Of a stretch of 64,000 nt of DNA, positions 33,908 to 43,330 are shown one piece after another; position 1 is the stretch's first letter; each line of letters starts with the position of its first letter. The stretch is taken from NCBI GenBank assembly GCA_012270965.1, contig JAAXHJ010000020.1:1-64000 (forward strand), in the 5' to 3' direction. The translations under genes were made by a program, and so were the position numbers. The notes under the pieces are model-generated. The model saw only the letters and a list, made by a program, of their open reading frames with translations. It searched no databases and was not told the DNA's origin. The DNA is from Candidatus Palauibacter poriticola. GTDB taxonomy: Bacteria; Gemmatimonadota; Gemmatimonadetes; Palauibacterales; Palauibacteraceae.

Positions 33908-35842
33908 ATGCCCGACGACACGAACCCTAAGACCGACGTCCCGGAGACCGACACGCCCGAGTCCGACGTCCCCGAGACGACGGACGCCTCAACGGCAGTC
34001 GACGACGCCGCCCCGGAAGACGCCACCGCCGCTCCGGAAGCCGACAACGCCGCTCCGGAACACGCGGAGGTCGCCGGCGCGACGCCGGTCGCATTCGAGC
34101 CGAGTGCGATCGATCTGGACCTCGACGCCGACCCCCGGGACGACTCGCAGCACGATGAGGCGGAGTACGCCGAACTCTACGCGCTCTACGAGGACACCCT
34201 CAGCCGCATCACCGAAGGCGAGATCGTCGCCGCGCAGGTCATCGGAAAGACCGAGACGGACGTCATCCTCGATGTCGGCTTCAAATCCGAAGGGGCCGTC
34301 CCGCTCGAAGAGTTCTCGGATCCGGACGAAGTTCGGATGGGCGATTCCGTCGATGTCCTCCTCGAGAGCCTCGAGGATGAGGAGGGCGTCGTCGTCCTGT
34401 CGAAGAAGAAGGCGGATTTCCTCCGCGTGTGGGAGAAGATCAAGGACGCCTTCGACAACAACCGTCCCGTGCAGGGGCGCATCAAGCGGAAGATCAAGGG
34501 TGGGGTGACGGTCGACCTCATGGGGGTCGACGCCTTCCTCCCCGGATCCCAGATCGCGCTGCGCCGCGTGCCGAACGTCGACGACCTGTTGGGCGACGAG
34601 TACGACTTCAAGATCCTGAAGCTCAACAAGCGCCGCCGGAACATCGTGGTGAGCCGCCGCGTCCTCCTCGAGGAGGAGCGGGCGGGGAAGCGCGAGGAAC
34701 TCAAGAAGGAGCTGTCGGTGGGCGACGTGCGCTCCGGAGTCGTGAAGAACATCACGGACTTCGGCGCCTTCATCGACCTCGGCGGGATGGACGGCCTCCT
34801 CCACATCACCGACATGTCCTGGGGGCGCATCGGCCATCCGTCGGAAGTGTGCGAGATCGGCCAGTCGCTCGAGATCAAGATCCTCGACATCGACTGGGAC
34901 CGGGAGAGAATCTCGCTCGGCCTCAAGCAGCTTCAGGAGTACCCCTGGAAGAACGTGGCCGAGAAATACCCGGTCGGGATCCGCGTGCTGGGCCGCGTCG
35001 TCTCGATCACGAACTACGGCGCCTTCATCGAACTCGAGCGCGGGATCGAGGGTCTCGTCCACATCTCCGAGATGTCGTGGACCCGCAACGTGCGCCACCC
35101 CTCGCAGTTGGTCGGCATCAACGACAAGGTCGAATGCGTCGTGCTGCGCGTCGATGAGGAGGCGCAGAAGATCTCGCTCGGGATGAAGCAGGTGGAGGAG
35201 GACCCGTGGCTGGCGCTCCCGGCGCAGTACCCGCCGGGGACGAAGATCCGCGGACTCGTCCGCAACCTCACCTCCTTCGGCGCCTTCGTGGAGGTCGAGG
35301 CGGGAATTGACGGTCTCGTCCATATCTCCGACATGAGTTGGACGCGGCGGGTGCAGCATCCGGCGGAGGTGCTCCGCAAGGGGGAGGAGGTCGATGTCGT
35401 CGTGCTCTCGATCGATGCCGACCAGAAGCGCATCTCCCTCGGCTTGAAGCAGGTGCAGGAGGATCCGTGGTATCAGCTTGCTCAGGCGTACCAGCCGGGA
35501 CGGGAAGTGGCGGGCTCGATCACGCGGTTGCTCGAGAAGGGCGTCGTCGTGGACCTCGGGAGCGATCTCGAAGGGTTCGTGCCGATCTCGCAACTCGGCG
35601 TGGAGGAGCCGGTCGCCGAGCCCGCCGACCACTTCGACGAGGGGCGCCGGTTGGATCTCCGCGTACTCGAGACGGATCCGATCAACCGCCGCATCGTTCT
35701 CGCCGTCGTGGACGCGCCCGATGTCCCGTACGATGCCGCGGAGGTGGAGTACGAGAACATGCCGGCGTCGAAGTCCGGTTCCAAGGCGGATGACACGGAC
35801 GAGGGGGAGCAGTCCGATTCCGGTGGTGAGGCAGGGGAGTAG
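33908..35842 (+). CDS. rpsA: 30S ribosomal protein S1
   Basis: The 644-residue protein has an acidic, Pro/Thr-rich N-terminal extension of about 85 residues (DDTNPKTDVPETDTPESDVP), then six S1 OB-fold domains recognisable by repeated GVVKNITDFGAFIDLGGMDG-type units and DMSWGRIGHPSEV-type loops, and an acidic tail. S1 binds mRNA and helps initiate translation. The acidic extension is longer than in E. coli S1. The ATG at 33908 has GGGAG ten bases upstream and is preferred over the TTG at 33881. Confidence 0.96.
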   Translation: MPDDTNPKTDVPETDTPESDVPETTDASTAVDDAAPEDATAAPEADNAAPEHAEVAGATPVAFEPSAIDLDLDADPRDDSQHDEAEYAELYALYEDTLSRITEGEIVAAQVIGKTETDVILDVGFKSEGAVPLEEFSDPDEVRMGDSVDVLLESLEDEEGVVVLSKKKADFLRVWEKIKDAFDNNRPVQGRIKRKIKGGVTVDLMGVDAFLPGSQIALRRVPNVDDLLGDEYDFKILKLNKRRRNIVVSRRVLLEEERAGKREELKKELSVGDVRSGVVKNITDFGAFIDLGGMDGLLHITDMSWGRIGHPSEVCEIGQSLEIKILDIDWDRERISLGLKQLQEYPWKNVAEKYPVGIRVLGRVVSITNYGAFIELERGIEGLVHISEMSWTRNVRHPSQLVGINDKVECVVLRVDEEAQKISLGMKQVEEDPWLALPAQYPPGTKIRGLVRNLTSFGAFVEVEAGIDGLVHISDMSWTRRVQHPAEVLRKGEEVDVVVLSIDADQKRISLGLKQVQEDPWYQLAQAYQPGREVAGSITRLLEKGVVVDLGSDLEGFVPISQLGVEEPVAEPADHFDEGRRLDLRVLETDPINRRIVLAVVDAPDVPYDAAEVEYENMPASKSGSKADDTDEGEQSDSGGEAGE

Positions 35843-37757
35843 CCCCTTCCACGAGCGGGGAAGAGCGGCGCGGAGGCGCGTAGCCCTCGGCTGCGGCGTC
35901 TTGCTGATCGCGGCCGCGGGCTGTGCGTTCATCGCCGGCAGCCCCCCGATCGAGACCGCCGCGCCGAGCGCCGTCGACCCGGAGGGAGCGGCCGCCGCGC
36001 TCCGCCTCGCCGAGTTGGACTACGAACAGGGGCGATTCGCCCAAGCCGTGGCGCGCGGGGATTCCCTCGATGCCGCATGGCGTGAGAGCGACCCCCTCCG
36101 CGACCTTGCGGACCGCGCCCTCTCGGTGGCGGGCCGCGCGCTGGAGGCGCAGATGCTCCCGGGCGCCGCGGCGGATCGCTATGGCCGGCTCCTCGCGCGG
36201 GTGCCTGCCGCCCCCCTGGAGACGGCCACTCTGGAGCGGCTGGTTCGGGTTCTCTCGGAGACGAGCCGCGAGGGCGAGGCGGTCGCCGCCATCCTCTCCG
36301 CGCCACGGGGGCTCGAGGCGGTGGATGCGGAGGATCTGCGCCGGTTGACCTCCGCCCTCACGGTCGAGGAGCTGCGGCCGCTGACGGAGACGTTCCCGCC
36401 GGAGACCGCCGCGGCCGCGATCGTTCACGCACAACTCGTCCGCCTTCTCATCATCGAGGGGGAGGGGGATGAGGCGAGGCGTCTGGCCGCCCGCATCCTG
36501 GAGGGGCAACCCGGCGAACCCGAGCGGGTCGCGGCGGCGATGGTCGCGGGGGCGGAAGTGGACCTTGGCGGCGGCGCCGCGCGCATCGGCGCGATCCTGC
36601 CCCTCACCGGCGACCTCTCGGAGATGGGCCAGGTGCTGCGCGAGGGGATCGAACTCGCGGTCGAGCGCTACGGCGACGAACGCCCGGCCGCCTTCGAAGT
36701 CGAACTCGTCCTCCTCGACGACGAATCGGATCCGGAGAACGCGGCGGGCCTCGTGCGGTCGCTCGAGGAACGGGACGTGATCGCGATCGTGGGTCCCCTT
36801 CGCGCCGAGTCTTTCGCGGCGGCCGCCCGGGCGCGCCGGAATCCGCGGCTGCCGATCATCAGCCCCACGGCGACGGAGGTGCTGAGACCGGCGCCGGCGG
36901 CCTACACCCTCTACGACGCGGGCACGCGCGCCTCGGATGTGGCGCGGGAGCTGGCGCGCTGGACCCTGGAGGAGCTGCGGCTCCGGCGGGTCGCCGTGCT
37001 CGAGCCGAGCGGGGTCGGGCTCGGCGGTGCCGTGAGCGCGTTCACGCAAACGATCCGGGAACGCGGCGGCCTGCTCGTCGGGCACGAACGCTACGACCCG
37101 GGGGCCACGACCTTCCAGGAGCCCATCGAAGCCGTCGCAGCCTCGGAGCCGGACGTCGTCTTCGCGCCGGCGGCGTCCGCGTCCGGCGTCCTCGCCGTCG
37201 CGCCTCAGCTCTTCTACTACGGTCTGTACAACGTGATCGTGATCGGGAGCGAGGCCTGGGCCGAGCCGGCCGCGCTGCGTCGTCTCGAACCCTTCGCAAC
37301 GGACCATCGCGTGATCGGTCTCGCCACGGACCGAGTCAGCCCGGGTACGCCGTGGCGTCGGTTTGTGGCGGATTATGAGAGAAGATACCGCAAGACGTTG
37401 CGGGACAACATTATGCCGGCCTTGGCGCACGATGCGACGCTCTTGGTGCTCTCCGCGCTCGAGGGTGCGAGCCTGCCGGTCCCGGCCGCGCTTGCGGCTA
37501 CCCTCGAGTCGGGGCTGGAAGTCGAAGGCGTGACGGGCCGCCTGCGTCCCGACCCCGAACAATCCGTCGTGCGGCGCTCCACGGAGGTCCGCATGCTGGT
37601 CGGCGGTTCGCCCGTGCAGGCGGACCGAGAGCGGCTTCTTGCCTGGCTGGCGGAGGTGCGGGCGGCCCCGTCACCCTTCGCGCCGCGTGCCCCGCTGCGC
37701 CGGGACACCCTGCTCACGGACTCGCGGCGCCGCGTGGGAACGATGGGCATCCGGTGA
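35826..37757 (+). CDS. Periplasmic-binding-protein-like lipoprotein (LpoA/LivJ-type fold)
   Basis: The 643-residue protein has a lipoprotein signal (LLIAAAGC; lipid-modified Cys33). A helical repeat region follows at about 50-245 ([20 protein letters not shown]). From about 253 comes a type I periplasmic-binding-protein domain: [53 protein letters not shown] and [12 protein letters not shown]-like repeats plus this fold recall LpoA, which activates penicillin-binding proteins in enterobacteria, but amino-acid-receptor proteins look similar. The start is GTG 35826 (or 35823), overlapping the rpsA end. The stop overlaps the next gene (GTGA). Confidence 0.8.
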   Translation: MRQGSSPFHERGRAARRRVALGCGVLLIAAAGCAFIAGSPPIETAAPSAVDPEGAAAALRLAELDYEQGRFAQAVARGDSLDAAWRESDPLRDLADRALSVAGRALEAQMLPGAAADRYGRLLARVPAAPLETATLERLVRVLSETSREGEAVAAILSAPRGLEAVDAEDLRRLTSALTVEELRPLTETFPPETAAAAIVHAQLVRLLIIEGEGDEARRLAARILEGQPGEPERVAAAMVAGAEVDLGGGAARIGAILPLTGDLSEMGQVLREGIELAVERYGDERPAAFEVELVLLDDESDPENAAGLVRSLEERDVIAIVGPLRAESFAAAARARRNPRLPIISPTATEVLRPAPAAYTLYDAGTRASDVARELARWTLEELRLRRVAVLEPSGVGLGGAVSAFTQTIRERGGLLVGHERYDPGATTFQEPIEAVAASEPDVVFAPAASASGVLAVAPQLFYYGLYNVIVIGSEAWAEPAALRRLEPFATDHRVIGLATDRVSPGTPWRRFVADYERRYRKTLRDNIMPALAHDATLLVLSALEGASLPVPAALAATLESGLEVEGVTGRLRPDPEQSVVRRSTEVRMLVGGSPVQADRERLLAWLAEVRAAPSPFAPRAPLRRDTLLTDSRRRVGTMGIR

Positions 37758-39301
37758 TCATGCGTGAGAAACTGGCCGAACTCGAGGCCCGATCCGAGCG
37801 CGCCGAGCGAGGCGACCCGGACCGGCTTGCCCGCCAACACGCGCGCGGCAAGTTGGGTGCCCGGGAGCGCCTCGAGCTCCTCCTCGACGAGGGGAGCTTC
37901 GTGGAGTTCGACCGCTTCGTCGAGCACCGCTGCACGGACTTCGGGCTGGCAGGCCGGCGCATCCCCGGCGACGGAGTCATCACGGGCTACGGCCGCATCG
38001 ACGGGCGTATCGTCTATGTGTTCAGCCAGGACTTCACGGTCTTCGGGGGTTCGCTGTCGGAAGCGCACGCCGGCAAGATCGTGAAGGTGCTGGACCTCGC
38101 GACGCGCAACGGCGCCCCCTTCATCGGAATCAACGACTCCGGTGGCGCGCGGATTCAGGAAGGGGTCGCCTCCCTGGGCGGCTATGCGGACATCTTCCTC
38201 CGAAACACGCTCGCCTCGGGCGTGATCCCGCAACTGAGCGCGATCCTGGGGCCGTGTTCCGGAGGGGCGGTCTACAGCCCCGCCATCACGGACTTCGTGT
38301 TCATGGTGGACGGGGTGAGCCACATGTTCATCACGGGCCCCGGCGTCGTGAAGACGGTGACGCACGAGGACGTGACGTTCGACGAACTCGGCGGCGCGGC
38401 CGTGCACGCGAGCCGGTCCGGCGTGGCACACTTCCGTTCGGCGACCGAAGTCGAGGCGCTTGGCGCCGTACGCCGCCTCCTCTCCTATCTACCCTCGAAC
38501 AATCACGAGACGCCGCCGTGGCGGGAGACGACGGATCCGCCGGAGCGGGCCGACGAGGCGCTGCTCGAGATCGTGCCGGACGACCCGAAGCTTCCGTACG
38601 ACATGCTGGACATCATCGGCCGAGTCGTCGACACCGGCAGCCTGATGGAAGTCCACGCGGATTACGCCCGCAACATCATCACCGGCTTCGCCCGGCTTGG
38701 CGGGAACGCCGTGGGCGTCGTCGGCAACCAGCCCGCGGTCCTCGCCGGCGTCCTGGACAGCGATGCGAGCATCAAGGCCGCGCGCTTCGTCCGCTTTTGC
38801 GATGCGTTCAACGTTCCGCTGGTGACGTTCGAGGATGTGCCCGGCTTTCTCCCGGGGCTGAGGGAGGAGCACGAGGGCATCATCCGAAATGGCGCGAAGC
38901 TCCTCTTCGCCTACTGCGAGGCGACCGTGCCGAAGCTCACCGTCATCACGCGCAAGGCCTACGGCGGCGCGTACGACGTCATGTCGTCCAAGCACATCCG
39001 GGGCGACCTCAACCTCGCGTGGCCCAGCGCGGAGATCGCGGTGATGGGCGCGAAGGGCGCGGTCGAGGTTCTGTTCCGCCGCGAGATTGCCGCGGCCGAC
39101 GACCCCGCGGCGCGCACGGCCGAACTCGAAGCGGAGTATCGGGCGAAGTTCGCCAACCCCTACCTGGCCGCCGAACGAGGCTTCATCGACGACGTGATCG
39201 ACCCCCGCGAGACGCGCGCGCGCCTCGTATCGGGGCTCGACGCGATGGCCGAGAAGCGCGACCGCAACCCGCCCAGGAAGCACGGCAACATCCCGCTGTG
39301 A
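37754..39301 (+). CDS. pccB: Acyl-CoA (propionyl-CoA) carboxylase, carboxyltransferase subunit
   Basis: The 515-residue crotonase-fold protein has [72 protein letters not shown] and [18 protein letters not shown]. This is the biotin-dependent carboxyltransferase beta subunit. Together with the following biotin carboxylase, carrier and mutase genes, propionyl-CoA is the probable substrate. The GTG start overlaps the previous stop; an ATG two codons later is also possible. Confidence 0.93.
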   Translation: MIMREKLAELEARSERAERGDPDRLARQHARGKLGARERLELLLDEGSFVEFDRFVEHRCTDFGLAGRRIPGDGVITGYGRIDGRIVYVFSQDFTVFGGSLSEAHAGKIVKVLDLATRNGAPFIGINDSGGARIQEGVASLGGYADIFLRNTLASGVIPQLSAILGPCSGGAVYSPAITDFVFMVDGVSHMFITGPGVVKTVTHEDVTFDELGGAAVHASRSGVAHFRSATEVEALGAVRRLLSYLPSNNHETPPWRETTDPPERADEALLEIVPDDPKLPYDMLDIIGRVVDTGSLMEVHADYARNIITGFARLGGNAVGVVGNQPAVLAGVLDSDASIKAARFVRFCDAFNVPLVTFEDVPGFLPGLREEHEGIIRNGAKLLFAYCEATVPKLTVITRKAYGGAYDVMSSKHIRGDLNLAWPSAEIAVMGAKGAVEVLFRREIAAADDPAARTAELEAEYRAKFANPYLAAERGFIDDVIDPRETRARLVSGLDAMAEKRDRNPPRKHGNIPL

Positions 39302-39317
39302 TCCCCTGCGAGACCGG

Positions 39318-40808
39318 ATGTTCGACAAGGTTCTGATCGCGAACCGCGGCGAGATCGCGGTTCGGGTCATCCGCGCCTGCCGGGAGGAGGGCCTCGCGAC
39401 GGTCGCGGTCTACTCCGACGCGGACCGCCGCTCCCCGCATGTGCTTCTTGCGGACGAGGCGATCCGGATCGGCGGAGCCGCGGCCGCGGAAAGCTACCTG
39501 TCGTTGGACCGGCTCCTCGCCGCCGCGGAGGAGACGGGGGCGGGGGCGGTCCATCCGGGCTACGGCTTCCTGGCCGAGAACGCCGGTTTCGCGCGTGCCG
39601 TCGAGGCCGCTGGGCTCATCTACGTCGGACCTCCCGCCGAGGCGATCGAAGTCATGGGCGACAAGACGCGGGCGCGGGCGCGGATGGTGGGCGCCGGAGT
39701 CCCCGTCATTCCGGGCAGCGAGGCGCTCGCTTCGGTGCGGGAGGCGGTCGTGGAGGCGGAAGAGGTCGGATTCCCCGTCCTCCTTAAGGCGGCGGCGGGA
39801 GGGGGCGGCAAGGGCATGCACGTCGTCTCCGGGGCGGAGGAGGTGGCCGGAGCGTTCGGGCGGGCGACGCGGGAGGCGCGGAGCGCCTTCGGTGACGGCC
39901 GCGTGTTCGCGGAGCGCTTCCTGCCTTCCGCCCGCCACATCGAGATCCAGGTGCTCGCCGACGACGAGCGGACGGTGGACTTCGGGGAGCGGGAGTGTTC
40001 GATCCAGCGGCGACACCAGAAGCTGATCGAGGAGGCGCCGTCCACGGCGATCCACGAGGCGCTCCGGCGCCGAATGGCGGAGGTCGCCGTGCGGGCGGCC
40101 GAGGCGGTCGGCTACCGGGGTGCGGGTACGGTCGAGTTCCTGGTCGAGGGAGGGGAGTTCTTCTTCTTGGAGATGAACACCCGCATTCAGGTCGAGCACC
40201 CCGTGACCGAACTCGTCACCGGCGTGGACCTCGTCCGGCAGCAGCTGCGCGTCGCCCGGGGGCTCCCCCTGCTCGGCGGCGGCGAGCCGCCGACGGCGCG
40301 GGGGCACGCGATCGAATGCAGGATCAACGCGGAGGATCCCGCGGCCGGGTTCGTTCCATCGACCGGCCGCATCGACCGCCTCGAAGTCCCGGCGGGGCCC
40401 GGCGTGCGTTGGGACGGCGGGATCCGCACCGGGTCGGAAGTCGGCCCGCACTACGACTCGCTGCTCGGCAAGTTGGTCGTCCACGCCTCGGATCGGGAGG
40501 CGGCGATCCGCCGCATGCGGTCCGCGCTCGAGGGGCTCGTCATCGGCGGCGTCGCAACGACCGTCCCGTGGCACCTCGCGGTGATGGACGAACCCGGCTA
40601 CCGGAGGAACGACCTCTCCATCCGGTACGTGGAGGAGCACCCGGGGCTCGGAGAGCGCGCGGATCCGAGACTGCGCGATGTGGCGCTGGCGGCCGCCGTG
40701 CTCCTCTCGGACCGGGAGCGGCCGCGGGTTGTATCCCGCGCTGGACGGCGCTCCCGCGACGGAGGTAACGGGTTGTCGGCCTGGGTGCGGGCGGGCCGGG
40801 AGTGGTGA
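39318..40808 (+). CDS. accC: Biotin carboxylase subunit of acyl-CoA carboxylase
   Basis: The 496-residue ATP-grasp enzyme has FDKVLIANRGEIAVRVIRAC, VHPGYGFLAENAGFA, LKAAAGGGGKGMHVV, ECSIQRRHQKLIEEAP and FLEMNTRIQVEHPVTE. It carboxylates biotin using bicarbonate and ATP. The biotin carrier is a separate downstream protein, so this is a split rather than fused alpha subunit. The last 25 residues (ERPRVVSRAGRRSRDGGN) are an Arg-rich tail beyond the usual end. Confidence 0.96.
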   Translation: MFDKVLIANRGEIAVRVIRACREEGLATVAVYSDADRRSPHVLLADEAIRIGGAAAAESYLSLDRLLAAAEETGAGAVHPGYGFLAENAGFARAVEAAGLIYVGPPAEAIEVMGDKTRARARMVGAGVPVIPGSEALASVREAVVEAEEVGFPVLLKAAAGGGGKGMHVVSGAEEVAGAFGRATREARSAFGDGRVFAERFLPSARHIEIQVLADDERTVDFGERECSIQRRHQKLIEEAPSTAIHEALRRRMAEVAVRAAEAVGYRGAGTVEFLVEGGEFFFLEMNTRIQVEHPVTELVTGVDLVRQQLRVARGLPLLGGGEPPTARGHAIECRINAEDPAAGFVPSTGRIDRLEVPAGPGVRWDGGIRTGSEVGPHYDSLLGKLVVHASDREAAIRRMRSALEGLVIGGVATTVPWHLAVMDEPGYRRNDLSIRYVEEHPGLGERADPRLRDVALAAAVLLSDRERPRVVSRAGRRSRDGGNGLSAWVRAGREW

Positions 40809-40830
40809 GGCCGCCATGGGTGAGGCTGCC

Positions 40831-41334
40831 ATGAAATATCACGTCGAGGTGGACGGCGGGAATTTCGAGGTCGAACGGCTGGTCTCCGGAGTGCGCCTGA
40901 ATGGGGCGGAGCGGACAGCCGAGTTCGAGTGGGTGGCGGAGGGCGAAGTCCGGCTCACCCTGGACGGCGCTAACCATCGCGTGTTCGCGCGCCGGAGCCC
41001 CGGGGGGTGGCGACTGACCGTGCGCGGCCGGACGTTCGACGTCGCGGTGGAGGATGAGCGCACCCGGACCCTCCGGACGCTGGCCGGCCGGACTGCGGGG
41101 GGGCGGGGACCGCGGGAGGTGCGCGCCCCGATGCCCGGGCTGGTCACGCGCGTTCTCGCGGAGGCCGGGCAGCGCGTGGACGCGGGCGATGGGTTGGTCG
41201 TGATCGAAGCCATGAAGATGGAGAACGAATTGCGGGCCCGGGAACCGGGAAGGGTGGCCGGGATCGCGGTTCGGCCCGGCGACGTCGTGGACCGCGACCA
41301 GATCCTCGCGACGCTCGAAGCGGACACGTCGTGA
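40831..41334 (+). CDS. Biotin carboxyl carrier subunit of acyl-CoA carboxylase
   Basis: The 167-residue protein ends in a biotinyl domain: VRAPMPGLVTRVLAEAGQRV then IEAMKMENELRA, with the biotinylated lysine near residue 129. The N-terminal 90 residues form a beta-rich region similar to the BT domain linking carboxylase subunits. The start is ambiguous: GTGAGGCCGCCATGG (40805-40819) is followed directly by GTGAGGCTGCCATGA (40820-40834), a duplicated ribosome site plus ATG. I use the second ATG; the first adds five residues. The stop overlaps the mutase gene. Confidence 0.92.
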   Translation: MKYHVEVDGGNFEVERLVSGVRLNGAERTAEFEWVAEGEVRLTLDGANHRVFARRSPGGWRLTVRGRTFDVAVEDERTRTLRTLAGRTAGGRGPREVRAPMPGLVTRVLAEAGQRVDAGDGLVVIEAMKMENELRAREPGRVAGIAVRPGDVVDRDQILATLEADTS

Positions 41335-42893
41335 GCGAACGGCGTCCGGTCGCTTCCACGACGAGCGGCATCGAAGTCGACCCGGTCTACCGCGCGGGCG
41401 ATGCGGGCCCGGAAGCGGCGCTGCCCGGCGCGTTCCCCTACACGCGCGGCGTGTACCCCACGATGTACCGGGGGCGGCTGTGGACGATGCGCCAGTACGC
41501 CGGCTTCGGTACGGCCGCGGAGACGAACGCGCGTTTCCGCTATCTGCTGGGGTCCGGGCAGACGGGTCTCTCCGTCGCCTTCGACCTTCCGACCCAGATG
41601 GGGTACGACTCCGACGATGCTAGGGTGCGGGGGGAAGTCGGACGGGTCGGCGTGGCGATCGACTCGATCGAGGACATGCACCGCCTGTTCGAGGAGATCC
41701 CGCTCGAGCGCGTATCGACGGCGATGACGATCAACGCCACCGCGCCCGTGCTCCTCGCGATGTACGCGGGCGTGGCTCGGGAACGGGGGATCGACCCGGC
41801 GGTCCTCCGGGGCACGCTCCAGAACGATGTGTTGAAGGAGTTCATCGCGCGGGGGACGTACATCTACCCGGTGGAGCCCAGCGTTCGGTTCGTGACGGAC
41901 GTGTTCGACTTCTGCGCCCGGAAGATGCCGCGCTGGCGTTCGATCTCGATCAGCGGGTATCACATCCGCGAGGCCGGCGCGACCGCGGCCCAGGAGCTGG
42001 CCTTTACGATCGCCAACGGGCTCGAATACGTGCGCCGCGCCACCGAGCGGGGGCTGGAGATCGACCACTTCGCTCCCGGGCTCAGCTTCTTCTTCTCGGC
42101 CGACCGGCTCTTCTTCGAGGAGGTGGCCAAGTTCCGCGCGGCCCGCCGCATGTGGGCCCGGCTCATGCGGGACCGTTTCGGCGCTGCGGAAGAGAGCTGC
42201 CGGCTGAAGTTCCACACACAGACGTCCGGGGCCGCGCTGACGGCCCAGCAGCCGTTGAACAACGTGGTGCGCGTCGCGATTCAGGCGCTCTCCGCCGTCC
42301 TCGGGGGAACGCAGTCGCTGCACACGAACAGCTACGACGAAGCGCTCTCGCTCCCGGGGGCGGACGCCGCCCGCCTCGCGCTCCGCACCCAGCAGCTCCT
42401 GGCCGCCGAGACGGGCGTCGGGGACACCGTCGATCCCCTGGGGGGATCCTACTTCGTGGAGTCGCTCACGACCGCCCTCGAGGCGCGCGCCGGGGAGTAC
42501 CTTGCGCGCGTCGAGGAACTGGGTGGCCCCGTGCAGGCGATCGACTACATGCGAGAGGAGATCCACTTCGCGGCGCGCCGGCACCAGGAGGCGATCGAGA
42601 GCGGTGAACTCGAGGTCGTCGGCGTGAACGTGCACGCGGACGCCGAACCGGTCGAGATGCCGAAGGCACCGGACTTCGCCCGCTTGGCGGATGAACAGCG
42701 CCGGCGGCTCGCGCGGCTCAGGACGGAGCGGGACGGCGCGAAGGTGGAAGCGTCGCTGGGGGAGATCCGGCGAGCGGCGGCCGGAGATGATAACCTCCTG
42801 CCCGTGCTGATCGACGCCGTCCGGCGCCGCGCGACGCTCGGCGAGATCAGCCACGCGCTGCGCGACGTGTGGGGCGAATACCGTCCCGGCTAG
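41331..42893 (+). CDS. Methylmalonyl-CoA mutase, large catalytic subunit
   Basis: The 520-residue TIM-barrel protein has FPYTRGVYPTMYRGRLWTMR, QYAGFGTAAETN, SGYHIREAGATAAQEL and HTQTSGAALTAQQPLNNVVR. The Tyr in RQYAGF and the Arg in EPSVRF are the residues that favour methylmalonyl-CoA over isobutyryl-CoA in this family. The C-terminal B12-binding domain (DxHxxG) is absent, so it needs a separate small subunit that is not in the window. It isomerises (R)-methylmalonyl-CoA to succinyl-CoA. The GTG start overlaps the biotin carrier stop. Confidence 0.94.
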   Translation: MSERRPVASTTSGIEVDPVYRAGDAGPEAALPGAFPYTRGVYPTMYRGRLWTMRQYAGFGTAAETNARFRYLLGSGQTGLSVAFDLPTQMGYDSDDARVRGEVGRVGVAIDSIEDMHRLFEEIPLERVSTAMTINATAPVLLAMYAGVARERGIDPAVLRGTLQNDVLKEFIARGTYIYPVEPSVRFVTDVFDFCARKMPRWRSISISGYHIREAGATAAQELAFTIANGLEYVRRATERGLEIDHFAPGLSFFFSADRLFFEEVAKFRAARRMWARLMRDRFGAAEESCRLKFHTQTSGAALTAQQPLNNVVRVAIQALSAVLGGTQSLHTNSYDEALSLPGADAARLALRTQQLLAAETGVGDTVDPLGGSYFVESLTTALEARAGEYLARVEELGGPVQAIDYMREEIHFAARRHQEAIESGELEVVGVNVHADAEPVEMPKAPDFARLADEQRRRLARLRTERDGAKVEASLGEIRRAAAGDDNLLPVLIDAVRRRATLGEISHALRDVWGEYRPG

Positions 42894-43015
42894 GAACCCC
42901 CGGGTCGAAGTAGCCGCGGGCTGCCAACCGTTCATGGCCGCAGGGTCGGCCACCCCGCGGGGCTGCGGGAAAGTTCGCGGAGACGGCCCGTGGAACCCGG
43001 GGAAAAGGGGCACGA

Positions 43016-43330
43016 GTGCCAACGTACGAATACAGGTGTCGCGGTTGTCGACACGGTTTTGAACAGTTCCAGCGCATGTCGGACGCCGCGGTCCGCGTCT
43101 GCCCGTCGTGCGGGGAAGAGCAGGTGGAGCGGCTCATCTCGGCCGGGGGCGGGTTCGTCTTCAAGGGGCCCGGCTTCTACGCCACCGACTATCGGCAGCC
43201 GGCGGACGATGGCGGGAAGTCCACCGCGGCGAAGGCGCCGGACGCTGCCTCGTCCCCGCCACCGGACGGCGCCTCGTCGGCGTCCGATCCCGCTCCAACC
43301 CGGTCATCGGAAGGCGGCTCCGGCTCTTGA
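43016..43330 (+). CDS. FmdB-family zinc-ribbon protein
   Basis: The 104-residue protein begins PTYEYRCRGCRHGFE and has CPSCG, giving two CxxC pairs of a zinc ribbon, then FKGPGFYATDY and a Ser/Pro/Ala-rich disordered tail. FmdB-family proteins are small putative regulatory or RNA/DNA-binding proteins with no firm function. GTG 43016 follows AAGGGG at good spacing. It overlaps argS (TTGA). The 122 bases upstream hold palindromic GC-rich sequence but no clear element. Confidence 0.9.
   Translation: MPTYEYRCRGCRHGFEQFQRMSDAAVRVCPSCGEEQVERLISAGGGFVFKGPGFYATDYRQPADDGGKSTAAKAPDAASSPPPDGASSASDPAPTRSSEGGSGS

Noticed and set aside
42894-42935. Possible eighth copy of the dispersed repeat after the mutase gene (GCCGCGGGCTGCC)
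   Set aside because: Only a short end segment resembles the family and the core CCGCTCGAACGCAGCG is missing.
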